Under the pieces are notes generated by a model, which saw nothing but the letters and a program-made list of their open reading frames with translations, made no database searches and was not told where the DNA came from. The translations under genes and the position numbers were made by a program. Positions 16,971-26,041 of a DNA stretch of 64,000 bases are shown piece by piece (position 1 is the first letter of the stretch; every line of letters begins with the position of its first letter). This DNA comes from an uncultured Maribacter sp. (GTDB taxonomy: Bacteria; Bacteroidota; Bacteroidia; Flavobacteriales; Flavobacteriaceae): assembly GCA_947504045.1 (NCBI GenBank), contig CANNFY010000006.1:1-64000 (forward strand). Reading direction: 5' to 3'.

Positions 16971-18668
16971 TTATTTTCGATAAAAAGTAGTGGTGTATTC
17001 TGCAGTATTGCCAACATTATCTGTAACAACAACTTTAAGAAGACATTTTTGTTCTTTTAATATTTTGTCTTCAAAGTTATAAGTTAGGGTGTTTTTTTTA
17101 CTTTCATATTCCATTAATACCCATTCTCCGTTTATAGTAGCGGAGTAGGTGTTTATTCCACTAAAATCATCTGTTATTCGTAAACTTAAATATTTATAAT
17201 TGTTAAGCCATTGTTTACTTTTAAAATTTTTGGGTGTAATTTTTGGAGCAATAGTGTCTTTAGCTATGGTGTAAGTGCCCAGGTTTTTGGTTCTGGTTGT
17301 AAATGTATTACCTCTTTTATAGGTAGTAACATAACTTGGTTTAGAGTTCTTATTAAGGCGAGCTATAAAAAGCTTTTTTTGTTCTTCTATAGAATAGGAG
17401 GCAACATCAAAAGTAATAGTAAAATTTCTATGCGCAGGAACACTACTATTATGAAAAGTTACCGTATCATTTGTATGGCGTAAGTCCATATAAAAATTTT
17501 CATAAAACGTATTAGATGGAAAATAAACTTTTGCAGGACCAGCAGTAAAATTATTTGGTTTTTTAGCTATTACATAGTAGTCCGTTTTATTGTTTGTTTT
17601 TTTCTTTTTTATAACTTCTTTTTTTCCTTCAACTGGTATTACCAATTTAGTAGTATTGCCTTCTAAATCTTTTATTCTAAGTTCTATGTTGTACGATAGC
17701 CCTTCTACAACTTTAATTTTACCATCATTAATAGTCTCATTATATATACTTAATCTATTACTAGGGGTTTTAAAACACTTTTGTATTCGTTGCCTATATT
17801 TACTGTAAAACTCATAATCTATAAAAGTGTTAATGTATCTGCTTTCAGAGAAAGAAAATTTTTCAAGAGAATACTTGGTGTATGTTTTGCCATTTACAAG
17901 TTGTTCTAAAGAGTAAATACCATTTTTATTTGCTGCTAAATCTTGGCGATCAAAGCCTACAAAGCCAAAACCAATAGTTCCTACTGCACTTACTTTATCG
18001 GCTAAGAAAGATCCATCGTTTTGCTTTTTAAAATTTAACTGTATTCTTTCGTTACTTTTGTTTATTTGTGCGTTTTCATCAAGCGGATATCCAAATAATT
18101 TTACTAATGTTGGATTAGTTGCATCTTCTACCCTGTAACCATACAGTAATGGATTTGTAGGTTTTTCTGTTGCAGTACTGCGTATTTCAAAATGTAAATG
18201 TGGGCCTCCAGAACTACCAGTATTACCACTATAAGCTATTACGTCTCCTTTAGAAATTTTTAACTCCCCATGATTTGGAAACACTTCTACCTCATACGAT
18301 TTTTTTTGGTATTGAATTTTTTTAATATAACTTTCAATTTTAGGAGAAAATTTTTGAAGATGCCCATATACAGAAGTATATCCGTTAGGATGTGTAATGT
18401 AAATTACTTTTCCGTAACCCCATAAAGACACTTTTATTCGAGAAATAGTTCCATCGCCAATACCATATATAGGAAGTCCTTCTCTTTGTTTTGTTTTTAT
18501 GTCTATGCCAGAATGAAAATGGTTAGAACGTAGTTCTCCAAAGGTTCCTGCTAAAATTAAAGGAATGTCCATAGGAGATCTAAAAACATCTTGTGGATAG
18601 TCGTTTTGAGAAATTACAGGAGAAATAAAAAGTATGCAAAAAGTAAAAAATAAAAAAAAGTGTTTCAT
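16971..18668 (-). CDS. M23 family metallopeptidase
   Basis: A secreted zinc peptidase of 565 residues, likely cutting peptidoglycan cross-bridges. The signal peptide covers about 1-20. The LytM domain (about 35-180) carries NHFHSGIDIKT (metal ligands H and D) and GGPHLHFEIR (the H-x-H catalytic motif). The remaining 380 residues have beta-sandwich character with DFSGINTYSATINGEW, an Ig-like tail seen in this family in Flavobacteriaceae. All metal ligands are present, so it should be active. It is the first gene of the operon with the TonB-dependent receptor. Confidence 0.9.
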   Translation of the reverse strand: MKHFFLFFTFCILFISPVISQNDYPQDVFRSPMDIPLILAGTFGELRSNHFHSGIDIKTKQREGLPIYGIGDGTISRIKVSLWGYGKVIYITHPNGYTSVYGHLQKFSPKIESYIKKIQYQKKSYEVEVFPNHGELKISKGDVIAYSGNTGSSGGPHLHFEIRSTATEKPTNPLLYGYRVEDATNPTLVKLFGYPLDENAQINKSNERIQLNFKKQNDGSFLADKVSAVGTIGFGFVGFDRQDLAANKNGIYSLEQLVNGKTYTKYSLEKFSFSESRYINTFIDYEFYSKYRQRIQKCFKTPSNRLSIYNETINDGKIKVVEGLSYNIELRIKDLEGNTTKLVIPVEGKKEVIKKKKTNNKTDYYVIAKKPNNFTAGPAKVYFPSNTFYENFYMDLRHTNDTVTFHNSSVPAHRNFTITFDVASYSIEEQKKLFIARLNKNSKPSYVTTYKRGNTFTTRTKNLGTYTIAKDTIAPKITPKNFKSKQWLNNYKYLSLRITDDFSGINTYSATINGEWVLMEYESKKNTLTYNFEDKILKEQKCLLKVVVTDNVGNTAEYTTTFYRK

Positions 18669-18810
18669 AAATATGGATAAGTTACCACGAAAGTAATTAA
18701 TAGGTTTTAAAAACTTACGTAAACTATTCTTATTTTAATTCTAAATCTGTTTAATTAGCAACGTTTACAAACGAATTAAAGTATTCTCTAAAATAATAAT
18801 CAAAAAAATA

Positions 18811-18841
18811 TTGCTAAGTCTTAAGATGTATGTTAACTTTG
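18811..18841 (+). promoter_or_regulatory. Promoter of the coiled-coil-zapA unit
   Basis: TTG at 18811-18813 and TAACTTTG at 18834-18841 are separated by 20 bases and fit both elements of the Bacteroidota promoter. The start codon is 25 bases downstream. Confidence 0.65.
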
Positions 18842-18865
18842 TGTAAAACGCATTGATTTTTGTGT

Positions 18866-19156
18866 ATGAGTGAATTGGTTAAAATTGTTGATTCTCTAGA
18901 AAACAAAATTAGCAAGTTATTGCATAAGTTAGAATTGCAACAACAGGTTAATGAAACTTTAGAAAAAGAATTAATGACCATTAAATTGGAACATGACGTT
19001 ACTCGTAGGAGTATTACAGAATGGAAAGAAAAATACAATTCTCTAAAGTTAGCAAATTCAATGCTGGGCAGTGATACAAATAAAACTGAAGCTAAGCTAA
19101 AAATAAATACATTAATTAGAGAGTTAGACTATTGTATAGCACAACTTTCAGAATAA
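18866..19156 (+). CDS. Short coiled-coil protein upstream of zapA
   Basis: A 96-residue, mostly helical protein with heptad character through most of its length (LENKISKLLHKLELQQQVNE and beyond). It has no signal peptide or membrane segment. Its position directly before zapA is conserved in Bacteroidota and its size is like that of ZapB-type or other small division-associated coiled coils, which suggests a cell-division role by context. The ATG at 18866 is preferred to an upstream start because of the promoter position. Confidence 0.8.
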   Translation: MSELVKIVDSLENKISKLLHKLELQQQVNETLEKELMTIKLEHDVTRRSITEWKEKYNSLKLANSMLGSDTNKTEAKLKINTLIRELDYCIAQLSE

Positions 19157-19172
19157 TGTTTTAATAATAAAT

Positions 19173-19469
19173 ATGTCAGAAAAGCTCAAAATAAAGCTTT
19201 CAATAGCGGATAGGGTGTATCCATTAACAATAGACCCTAGCCAAGAGGAAGGATTGCGTAAAGCGGCTAAAAATATAGAGCAGCTTGCAAAAAAATTTGA
19301 GCAAAATTATGCAGTAAGAGACAAGCAAGATGTATTGGCAATGTGTGCCTTACAATTTGCTTCGAAAATAGAGCAAAAAGGCATAGAAAAAGCAGAAGGA
19401 ACTGATGAAGCTACAGAGCGTTTAAAAGCGTTAGATTTATTAGTAACTTCTAAGTTAGGTATAAAATAA
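19173..19469 (+). CDS. zapA: Cell division protein ZapA
   Basis: A 98-residue protein that bundles FtsZ filaments at the division ring. The N-terminal head shows KLKIKLSIADRVYPLTIDP, followed by EEGLRKAAKNI and the long helix through QDVLAMCALQFASKIE, which is the characteristic ZapA layout. It follows the coiled-coil gene after 16 bases and precedes a 6S RNA locus, an order also seen around zapA in other bacteria. Confidence 0.9.
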   Translation: MSEKLKIKLSIADRVYPLTIDPSQEEGLRKAAKNIEQLAKKFEQNYAVRDKQDVLAMCALQFASKIEQKGIEKAEGTDEATERLKALDLLVTSKLGIK

Positions 19470-19489
19470 GTTCTTATAAATAAACTAAA

Positions 19490-19665
19490 GTTACTGCCCA
19501 CATTGGTAATATCTTTTGACAAACTCAACGTTGAATTGTTTAAAAAGGGTGAGTTTAAATGGTAAAAGCAGGCCTTACTTGTATAAGGATCCTTGATCTA
19601 TTTGTTAGCCCTAAACTTGTATTTATGGAGTTTGTACAAAACTTCGCTAATGTGGGCTTTTTTTA
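19490..19665 (+). ncRNA. ssrS: 6S RNA candidate (6S-Flavo type)
   Basis: The 213 bases between zapA and rny hold no gene but do hold a long RNA-like structure. GCCCACATT (19496-19504) pairs perfectly with AATGTGGGC (19649-19657), closing about 160 nt, and a T run follows. Inside are further complementary segments around a central open region, as in 6S RNA, which mimics an open promoter and binds RNA polymerase. 6S RNA lies downstream of zapA in many bacteria, including the 6S-Flavo class of Flavobacteria. The identity rests on structure and position, not on a covariance search. Confidence 0.72.
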
Positions 19666-19682
19666 TATTAAATTTTAAAACT

Positions 19683-21251
19683 ATGGATAACAGTATATTG
19701 ATTATAGCAGGAATAGTTGGTCTTGCAATAGGTTTTGTAATTGCAAAATTTATGGAAAAAGGAAAGGCTTCTAAAATTATAGCAGCTGCTAAAAAAGATG
19801 CAGCAAGCATCTTAAAAGAAGCCAAAGTAGAGGGAGACAGCATTAAAAAAGATAAAATTTTTCAAGCAAAAGAAAAGTTTTTAGAACTAAAAGCAGAGCA
19901 TGAGAAAGTTATAGTTAATAAAAACAAGAAAATTGGTGATGCAGAAAAACGTACTAGAGATAAAGAATCTCAAATAAGTGGTGAACTTTCAAAGAATAAA
20001 AAAATAAACAGTCAATTAGAAGGTAAACTTAAAGAAGTAGAACATAAATCTAGCTTTTTAGAAAAAAAGCAATCAGAATTAGAAAAGCTTCACCGAAATC
20101 AAGTACAGCAATTAGAAGTTATTTCTGGATTATCTGCAGACGAAGCCAAAAGTCAACTCCTAGCTTCTTTAAAAGAAACAGCAAAGTCAGATGCTATGGC
20201 TTACATACAATCTACTATAGAAGAAGCTAAGTTAACCGCCCAACAAGAGGCTAAGAAGATTGTTATAAATAGTATACAGCGTATAGGAACAGAAGAAGCA
20301 GTAGAAAATTGCGTATCTGTATTTAACTTAGAATCTGATGATGTAAAAGGACGTATTATTGGTAGAGAAGGTAGAAATATTAGAGCAATAGAATCTGCAA
20401 CTGGAGTAGAAATTATTGTAGATGATACACCAGAAGCAATAATTCTTTCTTGTTTTGATTCTGTACGTAGAGAAGTTGCTCGTTTATCGTTACATAAATT
20501 AGTTACAGATGGTAGAATACACCCTGCACGTATTGAAGAGGTAGTAAGAAAAACGGAAAAACAAATAGAACAAGAAATTGTTGAAATAGGAAAACGTACT
20601 GTTATAGATTTAGGAATTCATGGTTTACATCCAGAATTAATAAAAGCAGTAGGAAGAATGAAATACCGTTCTTCTTATGGCCAAAACTTATTGCAGCATT
20701 CTAGAGAAGTAGCAAAACTTTGTGGTGTAATGGCTGCAGAATTAGGATTAAACCCTAAACTAGCTAAAAGAGCAGGTTTGTTACATGATATTGGTAAAGT
20801 GCCAAATACTGAAGCAGAGGTAGAAACACCACACGCTATTTTAGGAATGCAATGGGCAGAAAAATTTGGCGAAAAGCCAGATGTTTGTAATGCAATTGGA
20901 GCGCACCATGATGAGATAGAAATGAAAACATTAATATCTCCAATTGTACAGGTTTGTGATGCTATTAGTGGCGCAAGACCTGGAGCAAGAAGACAGGTTT
21001 TAGATTCTTACATACAACGTTTAAAAGATTTAGAAGAAATAGCTTTTGGATTTACAGGGGTACAAAAGGCTTATGCAATACAAGCAGGTAGAGAGTTACG
21101 TGTAATTGTGGAAAGTGAAAAAGTAAATGATGATAAAGCAGCGCAACTTTCTTTTGAAATTTCTCAGAAAATACAAACAGATATGACGTATCCAGGTCAA
21201 GTAAAAGTTACTGTTATTAGAGAAACTAGGGCAGTAAATGTAGCTAAGTAG
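19683..21251 (+). CDS. rny: Ribonuclease Y
   Basis: A membrane-anchored endoribonuclease of 522 residues that starts mRNA decay. It has an N-terminal transmembrane helix (about 4-24, [14 protein letters not shown]), a long charged coiled coil (30-190) and a KH domain with [15 protein letters not shown]. The HD domain contains [10 protein letters not shown] and LLHDIGKVP, so the catalytic HD pair is intact. The ATG at 19683 is used, since an in-frame upstream codon would lie inside the 6S RNA locus. A long perfect terminator follows. Confidence 0.95.
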   Translation: MDNSILIIAGIVGLAIGFVIAKFMEKGKASKIIAAAKKDAASILKEAKVEGDSIKKDKIFQAKEKFLELKAEHEKVIVNKNKKIGDAEKRTRDKESQISGELSKNKKINSQLEGKLKEVEHKSSFLEKKQSELEKLHRNQVQQLEVISGLSADEAKSQLLASLKETAKSDAMAYIQSTIEEAKLTAQQEAKKIVINSIQRIGTEEAVENCVSVFNLESDDVKGRIIGREGRNIRAIESATGVEIIVDDTPEAIILSCFDSVRREVARLSLHKLVTDGRIHPARIEEVVRKTEKQIEQEIVEIGKRTVIDLGIHGLHPELIKAVGRMKYRSSYGQNLLQHSREVAKLCGVMAAELGLNPKLAKRAGLLHDIGKVPNTEAEVETPHAILGMQWAEKFGEKPDVCNAIGAHHDEIEMKTLISPIVQVCDAISGARPGARRQVLDSYIQRLKDLEEIAFGFTGVQKAYAIQAGRELRVIVESEKVNDDKAAQLSFEISQKIQTDMTYPGQVKVTVIRETRAVNVAK

Positions 21252-21260
21252 TACTTTAGT

Positions 21261-21313
21261 ATAAAATAAAAAAGCTACTTTACCTATGTGGTAAAGTAGC
21301 TTTTTTATTTTAT
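21261..21313. terminator. Strong bidirectional terminator between rny and the glycosylphosphotransferase
   Basis: A perfect 23-bp stem (21261-21283 with 21291-21313) closes a 7-nt loop. The core is AAGCTACTTTAC/GTAAAGTAGCTT. Flanking A and T tracts allow termination in both directions for these convergent genes. Confidence 0.92.
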
Positions 21314-21328
21314 ACTTGTTTATACTAA

Positions 21329-22684
21329 TTAATAAGCATTTTCTTCTCCTATTAATATATTGGCAACTGTAGAATAGACTATTCTAAAATCAAACATTAA
21401 AGACCATTTTTCCACGTAAAAAATATCTAGTTTAGTTCTGTTTAATATGTCTGATTTTTTTCCGATTTCGCCTCTATATCCTTTAATTTGAGCAAGTCCT
21501 GTAATGCCAGGTTTTACAAAATGGCGAACTAAATATTTATTTACAGAGCTTTGGTAGTCTTTAGTGTGTATTTCCATATGTGGTCTGGGGCCAACAACAC
21601 TCATATCTCCTTTTAATACATTTATAAACTGTGGCAATTCATCTATACTAGTTTTACGAATAAAGCGTCCAACTCTGGTTACTCTAAGGTCGTTTTTAGT
21701 AGCCATTTTAGAATCAGAATCTTCATTTACAGCCATTGATCGGTATTTGTAACACCAAAATACCCTACGTTTAAAGCCATGCCTTTTTTGTTTAAAATAT
21801 AATGGACCTTTACTTTCTAATTTTATTAAAATATAAAGTATTGGTGTTAACCAAGATAACACACCAATAATAACTAAAAGAGAAAATAGTATATCAAAAG
21901 TTCGTTTTGCTATTCTTGCATATTCTGTATCTAATGGAACTTTTCTGAGGTTTAATATAGGAACGTTTTGATAGGCTTCAATTGACATTGCTTTAGAAAA
22001 AACCTCTTTATTGTCTAATATAATTTTAAATTTTATAAGGTTATTGTCTGCAAAATCTACTAAATTTTTTAATTCTTCGGCATTAAAATTAGATGCTATA
22101 CAGTAAATTTCATCAATATCATTCTCTAATGCATATTTAAAACTATCTAAAATATTACCTAGGTAGTTAGAGCTGTTAGATACTGTATTGTCAAAATATC
22201 CTTTATATCTATATCCTAAATATGGGTCATCAAAAATGCGCTTAATTTTTTTTAAGTTTGAGTCGTTACCAAGAACAATTACATTAACAGAGTTTCCTCC
22301 AATCATTCTATAATTTCTTCTTGCCCAAAAAAAGATTATTCTATACCATGTTATTGAAGAGCATATAAGTAAATATACCATTAATTGATGCCATAAAGAA
22401 TGTACTGTAGTTCTGGTAATTGTAAATAGAGCTAAATAAGCAATACCATAAATTAAGTATAACTGAAACATTTTATTAACATTGGTCATAAATGAATCTT
22501 TCCTTCCTATAGAGTAATATTTTAATCCGTAGGTTATTATGAGCCAAGAAAAATTATAGTAAAGAATATTATTTTTTGGTAAATACGTTTCTGGTGTTAG
22601 TAAAAGTAATGTGCCATTAATAATGCACAGATGAATAATAATTGAAATTGGAATTATTAAATGGGATCGTTTAATTTTTTTCAT
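21329..22684 (-). CDS. Undecaprenyl-phosphate glycosylphosphotransferase (WcaJ-like)
   Basis: A membrane enzyme of 451 residues that loads a sugar-1-phosphate onto undecaprenyl phosphate to start an exopolysaccharide or other cell-surface glycan. The N-terminal half has about four membrane segments and a Rossmann-like middle region (VNVIVLGNDSN). The C-terminal bacterial sugar-transferase domain follows (about 255-451) with its membrane helix. Signature residues are in KQKRHGFKRR, CYKYRSM, TSIDELPQF and MSVVGPRPH. No other polysaccharide genes are adjacent, so the glycan is unknown. Confidence 0.9.
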   Translation of the reverse strand: MKKIKRSHLIIPISIIIHLCIINGTLLLLTPETYLPKNNILYYNFSWLIITYGLKYYSIGRKDSFMTNVNKMFQLYLIYGIAYLALFTITRTTVHSLWHQLMVYLLICSSITWYRIIFFWARRNYRMIGGNSVNVIVLGNDSNLKKIKRIFDDPYLGYRYKGYFDNTVSNSSNYLGNILDSFKYALENDIDEIYCIASNFNAEELKNLVDFADNNLIKFKIILDNKEVFSKAMSIEAYQNVPILNLRKVPLDTEYARIAKRTFDILFSLLVIIGVLSWLTPILYILIKLESKGPLYFKQKRHGFKRRVFWCYKYRSMAVNEDSDSKMATKNDLRVTRVGRFIRKTSIDELPQFINVLKGDMSVVGPRPHMEIHTKDYQSSVNKYLVRHFVKPGITGLAQIKGYRGEIGKKSDILNRTKLDIFYVEKWSLMFDFRIVYSTVANILIGEENAY

Positions 22685-23066
22685 TCCTTAATAACAGCTT
22701 AATTGTTGTTGGTTGTTTAAAACTATTTTAAGCATAATACAAATTCTACTATGTTAAGCACAGCTAATAGAATCTTTGTTTTTGTAGGGAAAATGAAAAA
22801 AATGGGGAAACTATTTTTTCAAATATAGAACTCTGATTTTTATTTTCTAAAAAATAAATCAACAGTGTGTAATTATTAATTTGATAATTTTAAGCTTTAT
22901 ATAGGGTGAAATGCTAATAAAATACAGTATTTACTAATTTTTTCTTATTATTATGATGTGTTTTGGAAAGAGAAAAAAATCGATAAACTGTAAAATTACT
23001 TAACGATAAAACGTAATTAACCTCGATGAACTGTATGGATTTATAATGTAGGTTATTAAGAAAAAC
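22685..23066. other. Intergenic region upstream of the glycosylphosphotransferase
   Basis: About 380 bases without a supported gene. A minus-strand TATATTTG at 22827-22820 is an exact -7 match and could serve the glycosylphosphotransferase, giving a leader of about 135 nt; no good -33 element is visible. The part near 22970-23030 holds GATAAAC and AACGATAAAA repeats with no clear structure. No tRNA or open frame was found. Confidence 0.45.
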
Positions 23067-23100
23067 AAAAAAAGGGCATCTAAATAGATACCCTTTTTTT
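23067..23100 (-). terminator. Terminator of the DUF349 gene
   Basis: An inverted repeat AAAAAAAGGG / CCCTTTTTTT with one internal mismatch and a short loop lies 5 bases beyond the DUF349 stop codon. The T run reads in the direction of the minus strand. Confidence 0.85.
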
Positions 23101-23105
23101 GGTGT

Positions 23106-25103
23106 TTATTCTTCTTCAGAAGAAGAGTTTGGCTCGCTTTCGCTAACAGGTTCTTCTTTGTTTAAATTGTTTTCTAAAATGTTTAGCTTTTTTAATTTTT
23201 CGGTCCAAGTAGCTAATGAATCTTTGTGCTTTTGTACATTTTTAATAACGTCTTTTACTAGAGGATTATCTTCAGATGCGTTAGAGAAAAATTGTAGATT
23301 ATTTTCTAGCTGTCTAATTTCGTCTTTACTTTCGTTTATTTTTTTTCTAATAAAAGTACGCTCATTTTGTATTGCTCGTTGGTTGTCTTCTGAATTGGCT
23401 AGTTGCTGAATTTTATCACCATATTTTAAAAGTTCAGATTCTTGCCTACTAACATCTAGTTTGTTAAATAAAGCATCTAATATTTTATTAAACTTCTGAT
23501 TTATATGTTTTTTATTAAATGGAACTCTACCAAAAGTTTTCCATTCGGCAATAAAAGATTTTATAGAAGTTAAATCAGCATTTCTTTCACCAGTAAGTTT
23601 AAATTCTTTAATTTTTTCTAAAAAAGCATTTTTTAGGTCGTAATTAGCTATTTCTTCTTTGTTAGATTTGTTTTTAATAGCATGAACTCTGTCAAAATAG
23701 TGGTTACAAGCAGACTTAAACTCGTTCCACATTTTGTCGGAATATTTTCTTGGTACATGTCCAATTTTTTTCCAGTCGCTTTGTATGCGTTTCATTTTTG
23801 GGGTAGTACTATCCCAATCTTCACTATCTTTAAGAGAAATTGCAAGGTTTAATAACTCTCTTTTTTTGTCTAAGTTTAGTTGTTGTTCTTTTTTTAAGTT
23901 TTTGTAAAAACTGTTTTTGTTTCTGTTAAAAGCTCTTACCGCTTCTTTAAAAGCGGCCCATGTTTTTTCATTTTCTTTTTGTGGCACTTTGCCCGCATTA
24001 AAAAAATCTTCTCTTAAAGCTTCTAGACTTTTTATTTGTTGTTGTAATTGCTTATGATTTTTAGATATGTTATTAGATAAATCAGTAATTTTTGCAATTA
24101 TTGTGTTCTTTTCTTCTAAGTTTTTTTCATAAACTTTATCTTGTTCTGCGTAGTATTCTTGTCTTCTGTTGTGTAATACTTTTGTTGCAGCACTAAAGCG
24201 TTCCCAAATTTGTTCTCTGTGATCTTTGCCAACTGGGCCAATATCTTCTTTCCAGATTTTATGCAGGGTTTGTAATTCTCTAAAAGCTTTGTTTAAATCT
24301 GATTCATTAGCTAATTGTTCTGCTTTTTCAACAATTTTTAGCTTTTCTTCTAAATTATGTTTAAAATCTAAATCTCTTAGTTCTCTGTTTATATTAAGAA
24401 AATCGTAAAATATTTCAATATGGTGTTGGTACGTTTTCCATACATCATTATAGTTGGTTCTTGGTATAGGACCAGCATTACGCCATTGTTCTTGAATATC
24501 TTTAAAGTTTTTATAAGTGGTGTTTATGTCTTCTTCAACATTTACTAACCCTTTAAGATTTTCAATAAGTTCTAGTCTTTCCGCAAGATTTTGATTCAAG
24601 CTTTTTTCTAAACTTTTATAGTATGTGTTTTTCTTTTCTCTGTAATCACTATAAACTTCATTAAATTGTCTTTTGGTAACAGAGTTATATCTAAAGTCTA
24701 TTTCATTACCGCCGCTTGCAATAAATTCTTCTTTTTTTAACTCTAAAAATTCTTGAAATTTTAGGTCAAACTCAGTTTTAATACCGTCAACATGTTTTTT
24801 AATAGCTTGTACTTTTTCGTTACGAACTAATCTTTGTAGTTCGCCAACCAAGTTTTCCATGCTTAAAGAGTGGTAATCTAATAAAGGTATTTCATGCCTT
24901 TGTTGGTTGTTAGTGTCTTCTGCATCTTCTGCATTTTCTTCATCTATCTCTTTGTGTATAGATTCTTCGCTATCTGCTTCATTCACTACTTCAAGGGTAG
25001 ATTCTTCAGTGGTTTTCTCCAATGCATTTGTTGCGTTGGTAGTTTCTGAACTGTTATGTTCTTCTACGTTATCTTGTAGATTATTGTCTTTCTCTTCCTG
25101 CAT
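23106..25103 (-). CDS. DUF349 repeat protein
   Basis: A 665-residue, strongly charged, mostly helical protein. The first 80 residues are acidic and low-complexity. After that, five copies of the DUF349 unit are seen, each with a conserved W and G: EQWRNAGPIPRTNYNDVW, KIWKEDIGPVGKDHREQIW, EDFFNAGKVPQKENEKTW, SDWKKIGHVPRKYSDKMW and EWKTFGRVPFN. The tail (580-665) is a coiled coil. Function in this family is unsettled. It has no signal peptide or membrane segment and seems to be a single-gene unit. Confidence 0.85.
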   Translation of the reverse strand: MQEEKDNNLQDNVEEHNSSETTNATNALEKTTEESTLEVVNEADSEESIHKEIDEENAEDAEDTNNQQRHEIPLLDYHSLSMENLVGELQRLVRNEKVQAIKKHVDGIKTEFDLKFQEFLELKKEEFIASGGNEIDFRYNSVTKRQFNEVYSDYREKKNTYYKSLEKSLNQNLAERLELIENLKGLVNVEEDINTTYKNFKDIQEQWRNAGPIPRTNYNDVWKTYQHHIEIFYDFLNINRELRDLDFKHNLEEKLKIVEKAEQLANESDLNKAFRELQTLHKIWKEDIGPVGKDHREQIWERFSAATKVLHNRRQEYYAEQDKVYEKNLEEKNTIIAKITDLSNNISKNHKQLQQQIKSLEALREDFFNAGKVPQKENEKTWAAFKEAVRAFNRNKNSFYKNLKKEQQLNLDKKRELLNLAISLKDSEDWDSTTPKMKRIQSDWKKIGHVPRKYSDKMWNEFKSACNHYFDRVHAIKNKSNKEEIANYDLKNAFLEKIKEFKLTGERNADLTSIKSFIAEWKTFGRVPFNKKHINQKFNKILDALFNKLDVSRQESELLKYGDKIQQLANSEDNQRAIQNERTFIRKKINESKDEIRQLENNLQFFSNASEDNPLVKDVIKNVQKHKDSLATWTEKLKKLNILENNLNKEEPVSESEPNSSSEEE

Positions 25104-25288
25104 TATACTATGTTTTTTTAGTCTAAAAAAAGTATATTGTAAGATAGTAACAACAAAAGATATAGCAAAAGATAAATTGCATTCTTTTTAATTATATGCT
25201 TATAATTGCTAAAGGAATAAAGTTTACTACCCTTTATTTGTGAAATTTAGAAGCTTAATCTATATAGAAAATACAGCTGTTGTACGAA

Positions 25289-26041
25289 TTAAGAATTCCA
25301 TATTTCCCAAGCTTTTTCCGCTTGTAATTCTAACATTTTTTGCCCATTACATATAGCTGCTCCTTGGGCTTCTCCTGCTAATAAAAAGGCTGTTTTTTCT
25401 GGATTGTAAATTAAATCAAATAGTAAATGCTTTTCATTAATAAAAGAATAGGGTAGTGCTGGTTTTTCTTTAATATTTGGATGCGTTCCTAATGGGGTGC
25501 AGTTTACAATTACAGAGTATTCTTTAAAAGTGTTTTTAGTTAGTTCTTTATAAGTAATTTTTTTTTCACCAGAACTTCTAGATACAAAAGTATATTCTAT
25601 TCCTAACTCTTTAAAAACATATGCAATTGCTTTTGAAGCTCCACCGGTTCCTAAAATTAATGCTTTTGTATGATGTTCTTTTAAAAATGGCAGAATAGTA
25701 TGTTTGAATCCGTAGGTGTCTGTATTATAGCCTTTTAATCCATTTTCTGTTATTTTAATTGTATTTACGGCGCCAATTTTTTCCGCATCTGCATCTAAAC
25801 TTTGTAGAAAGGGTATTACAACTTCTTTATAAGGTATGGTAACATTAAGGCCACTAATGCTATTGGAATTTTCTGTTATTTCAGGAAACTTATTAATAGA
25901 CTTTAAATCAAAATTTACATAGGAATAATTACTTAAGCCCATATTTTTAAATTTATCAGAAAAATACCCTCTTGAAAAAGAATAGGAAATGTCTTTACCT
26001 ACTAAACCAAATTTATATTGTTTTTCTTCTTTTATTGCCAT
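25289..26041 (-). CDS. aroE: Shikimate dehydrogenase
   Basis: This enzyme reduces 3-dehydroshikimate to shikimate with NADPH in aromatic amino-acid biosynthesis. Its 250 residues include SYSFSRGYF near the start (shikimate-binding), NVTIPYKE with the catalytic lysine, the aspartate in GYNTDTYGF, the nucleotide-binding GTGGASKAIAY, and NCTPLG. The ATG at 26041 is preferred to a TTG three codons upstream. Its start overlaps the end of the DUF368 gene by about 29 bases, which implies translational coupling. It is the last gene of a run that starts with two DUF368 genes. Confidence 0.93.
   Translation of the reverse strand: MAIKEEKQYKFGLVGKDISYSFSRGYFSDKFKNMGLSNYSYVNFDLKSINKFPEITENSNSISGLNVTIPYKEVVIPFLQSLDADAEKIGAVNTIKITENGLKGYNTDTYGFKHTILPFLKEHHTKALILGTGGASKAIAYVFKELGIEYTFVSRSSGEKKITYKELTKNTFKEYSVIVNCTPLGTHPNIKEKPALPYSFINEKHLLFDLIYNPEKTAFLLAGEAQGAAICNGQKMLELQAEKAWEIWNS

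Noticed and set aside
19593-19682. Upstream in-frame start of rny adding 30 residues
   Set aside because: This region is part of the 6S RNA structure, and RNase Y proteins begin with the membrane helix that follows the ATG at 19683.
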